Origin: Desulfosporosinus meridiei DSM 13257
GTDB lineage: Bacteria > Bacillota > Desulfitobacteriia > Desulfitobacteriales > Desulfitobacteriaceae
Assembly (NCBI RefSeq): GCF_000231385.2
Contig: NC_018515.1
Location: 2,748,501 to 2,812,500 of the forward strand
Length of the DNA: 64,000 nucleotides
Reading direction: 5' to 3'
Shown: in pieces, positions 51,997 to 61,417 of the stretch
Position numbering within the stretch: the first letter of the stretch is position 1
How the letters are laid out: each line of letters begins with the position of its first letter
Made by a program: the position numbers and the translations under genes
Notes under the pieces: generated by a model
What the model saw: only the letters and a program-made list of their open reading frames with translations
Database searches by the model: none
Told to the model about the DNA's origin: nothing

Positions 51997-52548
51997 TTAC
52001 CTTTGCTTTTCTAAAGAATTTTTAAGCACTTTTAAGGCCTGCCTCATAGAACCATCCAGTTGATCAGCTACTGTTATTGATTTATCGTCAGAATAAGCAT
52101 TTAACATTAGTCCTTTTTTAGCAGATCGTCGCTTCGATCTCCGCCCTTTAGCCATTGGGGTAGACTCGGATTTAATCCTCGATTTTGGCCAGACTTTCGT
52201 AGGCTTCTTCCCAGTGCGATTAATGGTGTTCGGCGAAGTAGTATCATCCTGTTCAACCGTTAAGATATAAGATGAAGGAAATTCTTTATTAACCCATTCC
52301 TTAATGCGCTGAGGGTATTTTGTTACGACAAAGGCTTCTTGGATTGAGCCACTACTTTTAAGCAACAGCTTACATCCTGTTTGTGTTTCATATTTATAAA
52401 CAATACCTCTTTCAGAGGATCGGTTCACATCAATAACACCTGGAATGATGTCAGTAACTTCCACCAGAAGGCTTAGATTTTCTAACCATTCTAATGCATT
52501 TTGAATAATACCATGTTCACGTTTGACTTTATTCCTACGATGTTTCAT
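51997..52548 (-). CDS. DUF2103-like metal-binding protein candidate
   Basis: 183 residues. The beginning MKHRRNKVKREHGIIQNALEWLENL and ITDIIPGVIDV-like segment fit DUF2103 as I recall it (KREH motif, IIPGxI). The second half is basic and Ser/Lys-rich (KGRRSKRRSAKKG) and probably disordered, then a short helical end. ATG behind GGAGGATATCA; the longest frame starts 18 bases earlier without a site. Family call uncertain. Confidence 0.55.
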   Translation of the reverse strand: MKHRRNKVKREHGIIQNALEWLENLSLLVEVTDIIPGVIDVNRSSERGIVYKYETQTGCKLLLKSSGSIQEAFVVTKYPQRIKEWVNKEFPSSYILTVEQDDTTSPNTINRTGKKPTKVWPKSRIKSESTPMAKGRRSKRRSAKKGLMLNAYSDDKSITVADQLDGSMRQALKVLKNSLEKQR

Positions 52549-52580
52549 TGATATCCTCCGGAACACATCCTGTTTAGCAT

Positions 52581-53063
52581 TTAAAAATAAACATGCTTTG
52601 CTTGTATCTGCCCTTGTTCAATAGTGATTAGTCCAAAAGAAAAGTATTGCTCTCGTCGTTTGTCGGTTGGAGAACCAGGGTTAAATAAGAGAAGGCCATT
52701 TCTCCACTCCAAAAACGGCGTATGACTATGCCCAAAAACAATAATATCCACTTTTGAATCAACAAACGCATAATAAGCTCGATCAGGGGTGTTTTTTCCT
52801 TTTCCCACATGCCCATGAATTAAGCCAATATTTACACCCTCACATTCAATAATATCCCGATCAGGAAGTGCTACATCCCAACCATCACAATTCCCGCTTA
52901 CAGCCCGAACTGGTGCTAGGGAGGAAAGATCCTCAAGCAATCCCATATTCGTCAAATCACCTGCATGTAGAATCATATCTACTTGATTCAAGTGTTCCCA
53001 GACAAAACCTGGCAGAGATTTACCAGGGCGCAAATGAGTGTCTGACAATACAGCAATGTGCAT
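52581..53063 (-). CDS. MJ0936/YfcE-family phosphodiesterase
   Basis: 160 residues, calcineurin-like fold: LSDTHLRPG, LHAGDLTN, SGNCDGWD, LIHGHVG and FGHSHTPF form the di-metal site, then NPGSPTDKRRE at the end. Such enzymes cleave small phosphodiesters or act as nuclease-like phosphatases; the substrate is not known. ATG with GAGGTGAAAATA upstream. It follows mqnE, 24 bases away. Confidence 0.88.
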   Translation of the reverse strand: MHIAVLSDTHLRPGKSLPGFVWEHLNQVDMILHAGDLTNMGLLEDLSSLAPVRAVSGNCDGWDVALPDRDIIECEGVNIGLIHGHVGKGKNTPDRAYYAFVDSKVDIIVFGHSHTPFLEWRNGLLLFNPGSPTDKRREQYFSFGLITIEQGQIQAKHVYF

Positions 53064-53086
53064 TATTTTCACCTCTTGGCTTTAAC

Positions 53087-54196
53087 TTAATCCCGTTTGG
53101 GGGATACTGTCTTAATGATATTATAGTAGGTATCTCTCTCAACTGCCTCTAATCCCAATTCATGAATCATCTCAATTAGCTGTTGTTCCGTCTGCATCTG
53201 AGGACTGGTAGCTCCTGCAGTATGATAGATTTTCTCTTCGCGTACTACTCCGTCTAAATCATTGGCTCCGAAGGAAAGGGCCATTTGGGCTACTTGCGGA
53301 CTTGAAGAAACCCAATAAGCCTTGATATAACGAAAATTATCTAAGATTAAGCGGGCAACAGCAATCACTTTTAAAGTTCGTACTGCACTTGCTTGAGGGA
53401 GATCCTCGAATTTTGTATTTTTAGGATGAAAAGCAGTCGGAATTAAGGCCTTGAAGCCTCCGGTCTCATCTTGCAAATTCCTTAAGGCTAAGAGGTGATC
53501 TATTAGTTCTTCATCTGTTTCAATAATACCATACAGAACATTTGCATTAGATGGTATACCTAGGGTATGGGCAAGGCGATGTATTTCTAGCCAGCGCTCT
53601 CCGCTCAACTTTCCTGGACAAATGATTTCTCGGACTCTCGGACTAAAGTTTTCCGCTCCTCCACCGGTAATAAAGCTTAGTCCTGCATCTTTAAGAATTT
53701 TTATTATTTCTATAACCGGTAAATTCTCTTTTTGCGCAAAAAAATCATATTCTGCCGCCGTGAAGGCTTTTAAACTTACTTGGGGAGCAGACTCTTTTAT
53801 TTTTTTAATCATTTCTAAGTAGTATGAAAAGGGAAGATCCGGATGTATGCCTCCTACTATATGAAGTTCAGTAACCCCCTGTTTGGCAAAGTGCTTTGCT
53901 TTATCAACAACTTCTTCAATAGTCATTGTATAGGAACCCTTTTCCCCCGGATCTTTGGCAAAAGCGCAGAGTCCACATTTAACTTTACACACATTACTGT
54001 AGTTAATATGGGCATTGTTATTATAAAAAACTTGATCCCCGGTCATCATGCGTTTCTTTTGGTTAGCTAGATAACCCAGACCAAGTAAATTAGTTGTTTG
54101 TAAGAGTAATAAACCATCCTCTTTGTTTAGCCTTTGCTGAGTATTTATTTTTGTAGAGATTTTTTCTAAGCCATCGATTGCTGGAGTAAAATCCAC
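53087..54196 (-). CDS. mqnE: aminofutalosine synthase
   Basis: 369 residues. A radical-SAM enzyme with CxxxCxxC (VCKVKCGLC) after INYSN, GGIHPDLPF, GGGAENFSPRVREIICPGKLSGERWLEIHRLAH, and HPKNT; this set is MqnE rather than MqnC (which has a different cluster). It couples 3-(1-carboxyvinyloxy)benzoate with SAM for the futalosine route to menaquinone. GTG start behind AAAGAAGGGT. Other mqn genes are not in the window. Confidence 0.88.
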   Translation of the reverse strand: MDFTPAIDGLEKISTKINTQQRLNKEDGLLLLQTTNLLGLGYLANQKKRMMTGDQVFYNNNAHINYSNVCKVKCGLCAFAKDPGEKGSYTMTIEEVVDKAKHFAKQGVTELHIVGGIHPDLPFSYYLEMIKKIKESAPQVSLKAFTAAEYDFFAQKENLPVIEIIKILKDAGLSFITGGGAENFSPRVREIICPGKLSGERWLEIHRLAHTLGIPSNANVLYGIIETDEELIDHLLALRNLQDETGGFKALIPTAFHPKNTKFEDLPQASAVRTLKVIAVARLILDNFRYIKAYWVSSSPQVAQMALSFGANDLDGVVREEKIYHTAGATSPQMQTEQQLIEMIHELGLEAVERDTYYNIIKTVSPKRD

Positions 54197-54297
54197 AACG
54201 GACCCTTCTTTCCTAAAATTGTTATGTATTTCAATTATAACATAATTCCTGAAATTCGAGAAAAGATATAGGAAAGATGTCGAAAAGAAATAGGAAA

Positions 54298-54318
54298 GGA
54301 CTGTAATTAATTACAGCC
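54298..54318. terminator. dyad, probable terminator
   Basis: Perfect palindrome CTGTAATTAATTACAG with GGA/CCC flanks. On the minus strand it follows the 124-residue gene and TTTCCTATTTCTTTT comes after. Confidence 0.6.
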
Positions 54319-54329
54319 CTCTTAAAACA

Positions 54330-54704
54330 TTAGTGATAATTTTTCACTGTTTTACGTTGTCGTTTGATAGCTTTACGAACCTCATTGGCCACACGCCAAG
54401 TCTCAGGTTGGTGAGGGGTTATTAATTCCAGACGACCAGAGCGTTTGTCAATTAATATATCCACGGTTGGTTTTCGTCCTTCTTTTTTCTCTTCCCCGGG
54501 ATGTAAAATATCGATGCCTATTTTATTTTCATCGTATTGAGGAGGAACAAGATAATTTAGCACTTCTTCTGTTGCATCCATTAATTCAACCACTTGTTCT
54601 TGGGGATAACCTTCTCTCAGGAGAATATCTCTCACCTGTGTTAAAGGATGGTCTAGGGTGAGAAGCATCTGGGCGCGTTGTACCAAATTATAATCTATGT
54701 CCAT
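54330..54704 (-). CDS. unknown 124-residue protein
   Basis: Mixed alpha-beta: a helical N-terminal half (LVQRAQMLLTLDHPLTQVRDILLREGYPQEQVVELMDA) that may resemble a UBA-like or helical domain, and a basic end (RKAIKRQRKTVKNYH). GAGGTGCATC precedes the ATG. Upstream neighbour on the same strand as mqnE. No function assigned. Confidence 0.6.
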   Translation of the reverse strand: MDIDYNLVQRAQMLLTLDHPLTQVRDILLREGYPQEQVVELMDATEEVLNYLVPPQYDENKIGIDILHPGEEKKEGRKPTVDILIDKRSGRLELITPHQPETWRVANEVRKAIKRQRKTVKNYH

Positions 54705-54909
54705 GATGCACCTCTTTTAAATTATTTTTACGATACTTACATTTTTCCCTTAACTTTGTATTGAATACTGATACATCTTAACGGAATTGCCTTAATTCCC
54801 CACGGATATTTAATCTTAAGTGGTGAAAACTCGAGAATGCAATGGTTTCTGATTAAGTCTAAGATGATAGTTTAAGAGAATTTCAAAAAATTGCTTCAGG
54901 AGGATTTAA

Positions 54910-55353
54910 ATGTCAAAATTACTTTCTCTCCCTTTCTTAATTGCTGCTATTTCTGGTGTTGCTATGGCAGTTCAAGGTACTTTAAACTCATCTTTAAGTC
55001 AAAAGACGTCACTTCTATCTGCCACACTCATTGTCCATATTATCGGTACACTTGTCTCACTAGGAGTAATACTCACTTGGCGAGCACCATTCTTTAACCA
55101 TACCTGGAGCTCTATTCCATGGTACTTGTATCTAGGTGGGGTTCTTAGTGTCATTATCGTTGGACTTGTAGCAACAAGTATTCCAAAAGTTGGTGTCTGT
55201 AACGCTACTACTGCAATCATCATCGGACAAGTCAGTATGGCTGTACTTATTGATCATTTCGGCTTATTCGGAGTTACTAAGCTTCATTGGAGTCCTTGGC
55301 AATTGCTCGGTATCGGTCTATTCGCAGCAGGAGCTAAACTTCTTTTTCGCTAA
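54910..55353 (+). CDS. small DMT-type (DUF606/YdcZ-like) membrane transporter
   Basis: 147 residues, five membrane helices. Pattern SGVAMAVQGTLNSSLSQ near the start and KVGVCNATTAIIIGQVSMAVLIDHFGLFG near the end fit the DUF606 branch of the drug/metabolite transporter superfamily. CAGGAGGATTTAA precedes the ATG. Substrate unknown; dimers of such half-size proteins are common. Confidence 0.8.
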   Translation: MSKLLSLPFLIAAISGVAMAVQGTLNSSLSQKTSLLSATLIVHIIGTLVSLGVILTWRAPFFNHTWSSIPWYLYLGGVLSVIIVGLVATSIPKVGVCNATTAIIIGQVSMAVLIDHFGLFGVTKLHWSPWQLLGIGLFAAGAKLLFR

Positions 55354-55357
55354 TAGA

Positions 55358-55882
55358 CTACTTACTATTGCGATTTACGATTAAGGCCATATTTGTGATT
55401 ATGGCGTATATTTCATCACTCACATTATACTTACTTATTTGGCCGTTTGAAGACAATATTACTGTAATTTTACCAGCAGCGTTTTTATCACTTTCTATTA
55501 AATGCAGCAAATAGGCATATGAATCACTGCTAACTGACAGTTGCTTAAACTCTCCATCAGCAACAAAGATAATCCAATACCCTATGGATACTTCGTTATT
55601 ACTATTATTGTATAGTGCATTAGATACACTTGAAAAACCTTGGCCCAAGAAATTCTGATCACTTGTGAAATCAGTATTGGGATTTGCTGAGTTATTAAGA
55701 GAATATTGGTCGTTAATTGTACTCGCTTGGGAAACCGGATCTGAAAGATGACTATATATACTCTTAAAAAAGCTGGGAAAAAGGACATAACCAACAACTC
55801 CAATAATCAAGATCCACAAAGCAAGTGCTTGTAAGTCCCGCCATAGTTCATTGCGCGGTGGTCGTCCCCAAGTATTAGGCAT
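55358..55882 (-). CDS. membrane-anchored protein of unknown function
   Basis: 174 residues. One N-terminal helix (LALWILIIGVVGYVLFPSFF), an Asn/Ser-rich linker, then a soluble domain of about 75 residues (IGYWIIFVADGEFKQLSVSSDSYAYLLHLIESDKNAAGKITVILSS). ATG behind TGGAGGGGATTGAT. Convergent with the transporter gene, 4 bases apart. No family recognised. Confidence 0.55.
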   Translation of the reverse strand: MPNTWGRPPRNELWRDLQALALWILIIGVVGYVLFPSFFKSIYSHLSDPVSQASTINDQYSLNNSANPNTDFTSDQNFLGQGFSSVSNALYNNSNNEVSIGYWIIFVADGEFKQLSVSSDSYAYLLHLIESDKNAAGKITVILSSNGQISKYNVSDEIYAIITNMALIVNRNSK

Positions 55883-56030
55883 ATCAATCCCCTCCAATAT
55901 ACTTGAACTTTACTTTATCTGACAACCACAATGCCTCATATACCATATATACGTTTGTTTACATAAAGATATGATTATTAAACTTGCATCTCTCAATTCC
56001 AACCTCTAAAATAGACTTGAGGTGGGAATA

Positions 56031-57794
56031 TTGAATCTGCTTCGACAGAAGCTATCCTTGTTGCCAGAAAAACCTGGCGTTTATTTAATGAAAGATAATC
56101 AAGCTCAAATTATTTATGTCGGGAAAGCAAAAGTTCTTAAAAACCGAGTTAAATCATATTTCACCGGTTCACACGACGGGAAAACTGCCCGACTAGTCAG
56201 TCAAATTTCAGATTTTGAATATATCACAACAGATTCCGAAGTTGAAGCTCTTGTCTTAGAGTGTAATTTAATTAAGAAATACAACCCAAAATACAATATT
56301 CTGTTGCGGGATGATAAATCTTACCCCTACCTATCGATTACCGAAGAAAGTCACCCTCGAGTTCTTGTAACACGACAGTTGAAGAAAGATAAAAGTAAAT
56401 ACTTTGGTCCTTATCCTAATGCAACGGCGGCTAGGGAAGCAGCTCGTTTGCTAAATCGACTATTTCCTTTTCGAAAATGTCGTCAAATCCCCTCCCAACC
56501 CTGCCTTTACTATCATTTAGACCAGTGCCTTGCCCCTTGTATTCAAGAGGTTCCCCCTGAAGTCTATAAAGAAATGCGCAAAGAGATATCAACTTTTCTA
56601 AAAGGGGATCAAAGTGGTATCCTTACTCTCTTACAAGGGAAAATGATTAAAGCTTCTGAAGCTCTACAATTTGAACGAGCCAAGGAATACCGAGACCTTA
56701 TTGAGGATTTGAAGCAGTTAGGAGAAAAACAAAACATCACGCTCAATGATTTTATTGATCGCGATGTTTTGGGTTTTGCAACAACTACTGACCAGATGTG
56801 TATTCAAGTATTTTATTTGCGTCAAGGAAAATTGCTTGCTAGAGATAATTTTATTTTTCCCTATTACGAAGATCCGGAAGAAGCTTTTATTTCTTTTGTT
56901 GCTCAGTTTTATATAGAACGGGCAGTATGGCCTAAAGAAATCTTAATTCCAGCCATTGAGTCCTTGGCTTTATCCAAACTCTTCCCTATCACAACTCCTC
57001 AGAAAGGGAAAAAAAGAGAATTGGTACTAATGGCCATGACAAATGCTCAAACCACTCTTCATGACCAAATCACTCTGGAAATTAATCAACAACAAGAAAC
57101 AGGTGATGCTCTAAATACACTTGGGGAACTCTTAAATATTTCAGTTCCCAGAAGAATTGAAGCCTTTGACATTTCCAATATTTCAGGAGCACACACTGTT
57201 GCTGGAATGGTACAATTTATTGAAGGTAAACCTGAACGCAGAGGTTATCGTAAATATAAAATCCAACCCATGGATACTTCTGATGATACCGCTGCCATGA
57301 AGCAAGTAATTTTTCGCAGATATAAACGATTAGTTTCCGAAAACGAAACTCTTCCTAACTTAATATTGGTGGATGGGGGGAAAGGGCAAATAAGGGCAGC
57401 ATTAAGTGCCTTAAAGGAAATTAATCTAGTAATTCCAGTTGCCGGAATGGTTAAAAATGAACGTCATCAAACCCACGGACTAATTAATCAGTTCGGGGAG
57501 CAGGTACTATTACCGAAGAATCATCCTACGTTTTTTTTACTTGGCAGAATTCAGGATGAAGTCCACCGCTTTGCTATTACATTTCATCGTCAGCAGCGGG
57601 CCAAAAATATGACTTTTTCAATTCTGGATGATATTCCGGGAATCGGTCCGAGACGTAAGCAACAGCTGTTACATCATTTTCAGTCACTTGAAGATATTCA
57701 GTCTGCTAGCATCGTGGAACTACAAGCTTCCGGAATCCCTTACAATACTGCTAAAACAATCTACGATTATTTTAGCTCAGGTGATAAAAAGTGA
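56031..57794 (+). CDS. uvrC: excinuclease ABC subunit C
   Basis: About 587 residues. N-terminal GIY-YIG nuclease (PGVYLMKDNQAQIIYVGKAKVLKNRVKSYF, later FGPYPNATAAREA), a Cys patch (CRQIPSQPCLYYHLDQCLAPC), UVR motif near 200, RNase H-like nuclease (EAFDISNISGAHTVAGMV, LILVDGGKGQIRAAL) and C-terminal helix-hairpin-helix (DDIPGIGPRRKQQLLHHF). It cuts on both sides of UvrAB-marked lesions. TTG start behind GAGGTGGG; a GTG nine bases earlier is too close to the site. Confidence 0.96.
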   Translation: MNLLRQKLSLLPEKPGVYLMKDNQAQIIYVGKAKVLKNRVKSYFTGSHDGKTARLVSQISDFEYITTDSEVEALVLECNLIKKYNPKYNILLRDDKSYPYLSITEESHPRVLVTRQLKKDKSKYFGPYPNATAAREAARLLNRLFPFRKCRQIPSQPCLYYHLDQCLAPCIQEVPPEVYKEMRKEISTFLKGDQSGILTLLQGKMIKASEALQFERAKEYRDLIEDLKQLGEKQNITLNDFIDRDVLGFATTTDQMCIQVFYLRQGKLLARDNFIFPYYEDPEEAFISFVAQFYIERAVWPKEILIPAIESLALSKLFPITTPQKGKKRELVLMAMTNAQTTLHDQITLEINQQQETGDALNTLGELLNISVPRRIEAFDISNISGAHTVAGMVQFIEGKPERRGYRKYKIQPMDTSDDTAAMKQVIFRRYKRLVSENETLPNLILVDGGKGQIRAALSALKEINLVIPVAGMVKNERHQTHGLINQFGEQVLLPKNHPTFFLLGRIQDEVHRFAITFHRQQRAKNMTFSILDDIPGIGPRRKQQLLHHFQSLEDIQSASIVELQASGIPYNTAKTIYDYFSSGDKK

Positions 57795-57823
57795 TGGATA
57801 TGTAAAGGAGGAACCACAATTCC

Positions 57824-57988
57824 ATGATCCTTAATTATCGAGTCGAACTATGTCGCAAGTGTTATTTTAAACGCACCCATAAATGCTCAATTACGGATTT
57901 CTATATTCATAATTCTGCAATTGCTCTGGTTAAACCGGGAGGAGAATGTACTAAATATACGCCTATCCCCTGGATACCACAACTATAG
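57824..57988 (+). CDS. 54-residue Cys-containing protein, unknown
   Basis: A short frame after uvrC with four Cys (ELCRKCYFKRTHKCS, later GGECTK), so possibly a metal site. AAAGGAGG lies 12-13 bases before the ATG, longer than usual. A terminator follows and separates it from the convergent NlpC/P60 gene. No family recognised. Confidence 0.5.
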   Translation: MILNYRVELCRKCYFKRTHKCSITDFYIHNSAIALVKPGGECTKYTPIPWIPQL

Positions 57989-58011
57989 CTCCAACTTGTA
58001 TTTGATTACAA

Positions 58012-58038
58012 AAAAGTCCAGCAAATTGCTGGACTTTT
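58012..58038. terminator. bidirectional terminator
   Basis: AAAAGTCCAGCA and TGCTGGACTTTT around AAT, between convergent genes. Confidence 0.9.
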
Positions 58039-58049
58039 AAATCTTTGAA

Positions 58050-58847
58050 CTAGTTAACCCGACGAGCACCGACATACCGCCCTGAATAGTAACTATCATT
58101 GAGGCTTGTAGTACGCACACCACTGTTCGAAGCATGTACGAATTTTCCACCGCCGATGTAAACACCTACATGAGACGGACCTTTCGCATAAGTCGAGAAG
58201 AAAACTAAGTCGCCTGATTGTAGTTCGTCTTTCTTTACTGGTGTCCCGACATTAAATTGCGCAGAAGATGTTCTGGGCAAAGATATCCCTGAACCCTTAA
58301 AAACATACTGTGTATACCCCGAGCAATCGAACCCCTTTTTGCTCGTTCCGCCAAATACATAGGGCACTCCTGTTAGGCTTAAGGCATTACTGACAAGAGT
58401 AGAATCACTTGAACGGGATACCTGTTGTTTTGGTGCTTCTGCAACTTGCACCGCTTTGGTCTCACTCTTTGCTGCCTGCGCTTTCTTTGCAGTTTGCACC
58501 TTCTTTGCAGTTTGTAGATCCATTGTTGGTTGAGCCTTCTCCGCAACAGTTACGGATGCACTTTGTGTAGTGATAGGTTCAGGCACAGATTTTTCTGGAG
58601 TGGGTATACTTGCCACACTATCACTGATTTTTGTTGTTATTTCAGTCCATTGTAATTGCTTTCGCACTGTCTGGGTATAGGTGTTATCTGATACTTCAGC
58701 AGAAGCTACTAATACGGGCTTCATTGGAATAGAAGTAGTAGTCATACTCTGTTCAGACGAAGCTAATACCGGAAGACTGCTTGCTAAAACCAGCCCAGCG
58801 AAAGTAATGCTTCCTAGCCACTTCCGCGTAGATGAGGAAACCACCAA
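58050..58847 (-). CDS. NlpC/P60 cell-wall endopeptidase with signal peptide
   Basis: About 265 residues. Signal peptide (SITFAGLVLASSLPVLAS), a linker rich in Ala/Lys/Thr repeats (AKKVQTAKKAQAAKSE), then a C-terminal NlpC/P60 domain with catalytic Cys in KGFDCSGYTQYVF, His in PSHVGVYIGGGKFVHAS. It cleaves peptidoglycan stem peptides. TTG start behind AAAGGTGG. A c-di-AMP riboswitch lies in the leader, as known for many Firmicutes. Confidence 0.92.
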   Translation of the reverse strand: MVVSSSTRKWLGSITFAGLVLASSLPVLASSEQSMTTTSIPMKPVLVASAEVSDNTYTQTVRKQLQWTEITTKISDSVASIPTPEKSVPEPITTQSASVTVAEKAQPTMDLQTAKKVQTAKKAQAAKSETKAVQVAEAPKQQVSRSSDSTLVSNALSLTGVPYVFGGTSKKGFDCSGYTQYVFKGSGISLPRTSSAQFNVGTPVKKDELQSGDLVFFSTYAKGPSHVGVYIGGGKFVHASNSGVRTTSLNDSYYSGRYVGARRVN

Positions 58848-58867
58848 ATATACGTCCACCTTTCTTA

Positions 58868-58990
58868 GCTTACGAGGTTAGTTGACGGATTCGGGCAGTA
58901 GGTGTAAAGCCCTACACGTGAATAGGCACGTGATTCACCCCAAAATTATCCCCCGCTCCAAAGTACGGCATTTGGACTCAGCTTTTTCCT
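58868..58990 (-). promoter_or_regulatory. c-di-AMP riboswitch (ydaO-yuaA)
   Basis: On the minus strand the conserved blocks of this class are present in order: GCTGAGTCC, GGAGCGGGGGA, TTTGGGGTGAATC, GTAGGGCT, CTGCCCGAATCCGTC and CTAACCTCGTAAGC. The end is 20 bases before the gene start. By analogy the ligand turns expression of the cell-wall hydrolase down; it links c-di-AMP to envelope homeostasis. Confidence 0.93.
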
Positions 58991-59451
58991 AATATACATT
59001 ATTCGAGACAAACCTAAAATGTCCTGCATTTACTCTTGCGGAAATTTATTCCTCAGCGAATATATTCCAGTATTTCCATGTCTTTTAAATAAGCTCAAGG
59101 GGGTGGGCAAATCTATCATTTGCTAATACTGTCGTATTTACTCAAAATGAATGGTCTCACTCAAATCCCTACAACAGTGTATCCGAAATTCAATCTAACA
59201 TCCATCCATTTTCTTCCGTCTTACAACTACTTCGTAATAAAATGAGCCTTATAAACGGAACTTGACAAATACCTAAACAGAAGTGCCCCCACCATTTAAG
59301 GTGAGGGCACCCAAGGAATAAAGCGAGCTAGTTAACCAAGGTATTCAGGCGACTGCCCACTAGAGGTTCTCTAGTAAGATATTGGTTCAAAAAACGAGCT
59401 AATATCCCACGATTAAGTTTAACTCATGAATTAAAACAGCGAAGACAATGT
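58991..59451. other. gene-free interval with unexplained inverted repeats
   Basis: 460 bases between the riboswitch and the PFL gene. It holds the hairpin 59285-59312 (GTGCCC-CCACC/GGTGA-GGGCAC, mostly paired, no T run) and, further right, a perfect ACTAGAG/CTCTAGT hairpin near 59361-59377. Nothing I can name, no open frame with a ribosome site. Confidence 0.45.
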
Positions 59452-60819
59452 CTAATTAGTTAGGCTAATTATTGGTGCAGGAATACGACCTCCACGATGA
59501 ACAAACAAATTCGACGAATACGGATGAATAGCAATTATCGGCGCTCCGCCTAATAGCCCTCCGAATTCGACTCTATCTCCGGCCTGTTTGCCAATCGCTG
59601 GGATTACTCGTACAGCAGTTGTTTTCTTGTTGATCATACCGATGGCTGCTTCGTCGGCGATAATTGCGGAAATCGTTTCTGCACTAACATCACCCGGCAG
59701 GGCAATCATATCCAGACCGACTGAGCAAACACAAGTCATTGCTTCCAGCTTGTCAAGTGTTAAGGCTCCTTCTTCAACAGCTCTTACCATTCCCGCATCT
59801 TCTGACACTGGAATAAAAGCGCCGCTCAGCCCTCCGACATGAGATGAGGCCATTGCTCCGCCCTTTTTAACCGCATCGTTAAGCAAAGCTAAAGCTGCTG
59901 TTGTACCGTGAGTTCCACAGCGCTCAAGCCCCATATTCTCTAATATTTCTGCCACGCTGTCTCCGATTGCAGGAGTAGGTGCTAGAGACAAGTCTACAAT
60001 TCCAAAAGGAACGTTAAGTGACTTTGAGGCGGCTCGGCCAATCAACTCGCCCATCCGAGTAATTTTAAAAGCAGTTTGCTTTATTAAATTGGAAAGCTCA
60101 CTGAAGTCTGCATTAGGATGTTCTTTTACAACCTTAGCCACAACCCCTGGCCCACTAACCCCGACGTTGATAACCCTTTCCGGTTCTCCGACTCCATGGA
60201 AAGCACCTGCCATGAAGGGGTTATCTTCCGGCGCATTACAGAATACAACTAACTTAGCTGCAGCTATTCCATCATTATCCGCAGTAAGCTGTGCGGCTTT
60301 CAAGATTATATTACCCATTTTTAGTACGGCGTCCATGTTAATTCCAGCTTTTGTGGTACCAATATTAACCGATGAGCAGACAAACTCTGTCTCGCTCAGT
60401 GCTTGTGGGATTGCATCAATCAGTGCCAAATCGCCATTAGTAAACCCTTTTTGCACAAGAGCTGAAAAACCGCCAATAAAATTTATCCCGATCTCACGAG
60501 CGGCTTTGTTCAAAGCTTTTGCAATCCGCACCATCTCTTCTGAGTTCATTTGAGCAGCTGCAATCGCTATGGGAGTCACCGAAACTCGCTTATTAATGAT
60601 GGGAATTCCATAACGAGCTGATATTTGCTCACCCACTTCTACTAAGCGCCCAGCATTTTTAGTAATCTTATCGTAGATTTTCGTTTCCATTTTGCCAATG
60701 TCTTCAGAGCTACAATCGAGTAAACTTATACCCATAGTAATTGTTCTGATATCAAGGTTTTCTTTCTGAATCATGTTAATTGTTTGTTGAATTTCTTCTC
60801 GTGCGAACGTGATCGTCAT
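59452..60819 (-). CDS. PFL family protein (DUF711, UPF0210)
   Basis: 455 residues, full length for UPF0210. Motifs: [18 protein letters not shown] at the start, [87 protein letters not shown] and [12 protein letters not shown]. The family resembles pyruvate formate-lyase folds but has no known reaction. GTGGAGGTAAGTCA precedes the ATG. It lies 46 bases behind an ACT-domain gene, a pairing conserved in many bacteria. Confidence 0.92.
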   Translation of the reverse strand: MTITFAREEIQQTINMIQKENLDIRTITMGISLLDCSSEDIGKMETKIYDKITKNAGRLVEVGEQISARYGIPIINKRVSVTPIAIAAAQMNSEEMVRIAKALNKAAREIGINFIGGFSALVQKGFTNGDLALIDAIPQALSETEFVCSSVNIGTTKAGINMDAVLKMGNIILKAAQLTADNDGIAAAKLVVFCNAPEDNPFMAGAFHGVGEPERVINVGVSGPGVVAKVVKEHPNADFSELSNLIKQTAFKITRMGELIGRAASKSLNVPFGIVDLSLAPTPAIGDSVAEILENMGLERCGTHGTTAALALLNDAVKKGGAMASSHVGGLSGAFIPVSEDAGMVRAVEEGALTLDKLEAMTCVCSVGLDMIALPGDVSAETISAIIADEAAIGMINKKTTAVRVIPAIGKQAGDRVEFGGLLGGAPIIAIHPYSSNLFVHRGGRIPAPIISLTN

Positions 60820-60865
60820 TGACTTACCTCCACTATTCCACCTAATAGAATTAAGATAAATACCA

Positions 60866-61159
60866 TTAAATGCGGTGCATAAACCTAAAGATATCTTCGT
60901 GTTGAACCTTTACCTGCAACCCTTTTTCATTACCCTCTTGCTCCAGAGTTTGAGCCAATCCATCAATCTCGATAGTCGCAGGTTCTAAGTCAACGATCAT
61001 AATCATTGTGAAAAATTCATCAAGTATTGTTTGGCTAATATCTAGTACGTTTACCTGGCAATCTGCTAGGCGTCCTGAAACCCAAGCAATAATTCCAATC
61101 TGATCACGACCTATTACCGTAATAATTGCACGGTTTGATTCTTCTCGTGGCATTGTCAT
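60866..61159 (-). CDS. ACT-domain protein (UPF0237)
   Basis: 97 residues, one ACT domain: [37 protein letters not shown] and [15 protein letters not shown] fit the UPF0237/YkkN-type regulators. Together with the PFL protein it forms a conserved pair, and it may bind an amino acid. GGAGGGAAAAACA precedes the ATG. Confidence 0.9.
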   Translation of the reverse strand: MTMPREESNRAIITVIGRDQIGIIAWVSGRLADCQVNVLDISQTILDEFFTMIMIVDLEPATIEIDGLAQTLEQEGNEKGLQVKVQHEDIFRFMHRI

Positions 61160-61382
61160 TGTTTTTCCTCCCTTTGTAGACCAATCAACTATATGGGGAT
61201 TAGACTAACATATTTACGTTGTATACTCAAGCCTAATCTTCTAATGTAGACTTCGACAAGTTAGTTTACACAGTAATTACATAAAATGCACACTCAAAAA
61301 AAGTTCTCAAGGGATTTTTATCTAAAATGATCTTTTTAGTGTTTACTCTCGACTATAAGATTAAATGATTATTACTATTGAA

Positions 61383-61408
61383 AAAGAGAGCTCGTCCGAG
61401 CTCTCTTT
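61383..61408. terminator. rho-independent terminator
   Basis: AAAGAGAGCTCG and CGAGCTCTCTTT around TC, just beyond the HesB-like gene's stop (minus strand). Confidence 0.9.
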
Positions 61409-61417
61409 GGATAACTT

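Noticed and set aside
60089-60553. Plus-strand frame of about 150 codons antisense to the PFL gene
   Set aside because: A shadow of the well-conserved PFL family gene; no ribosome site.
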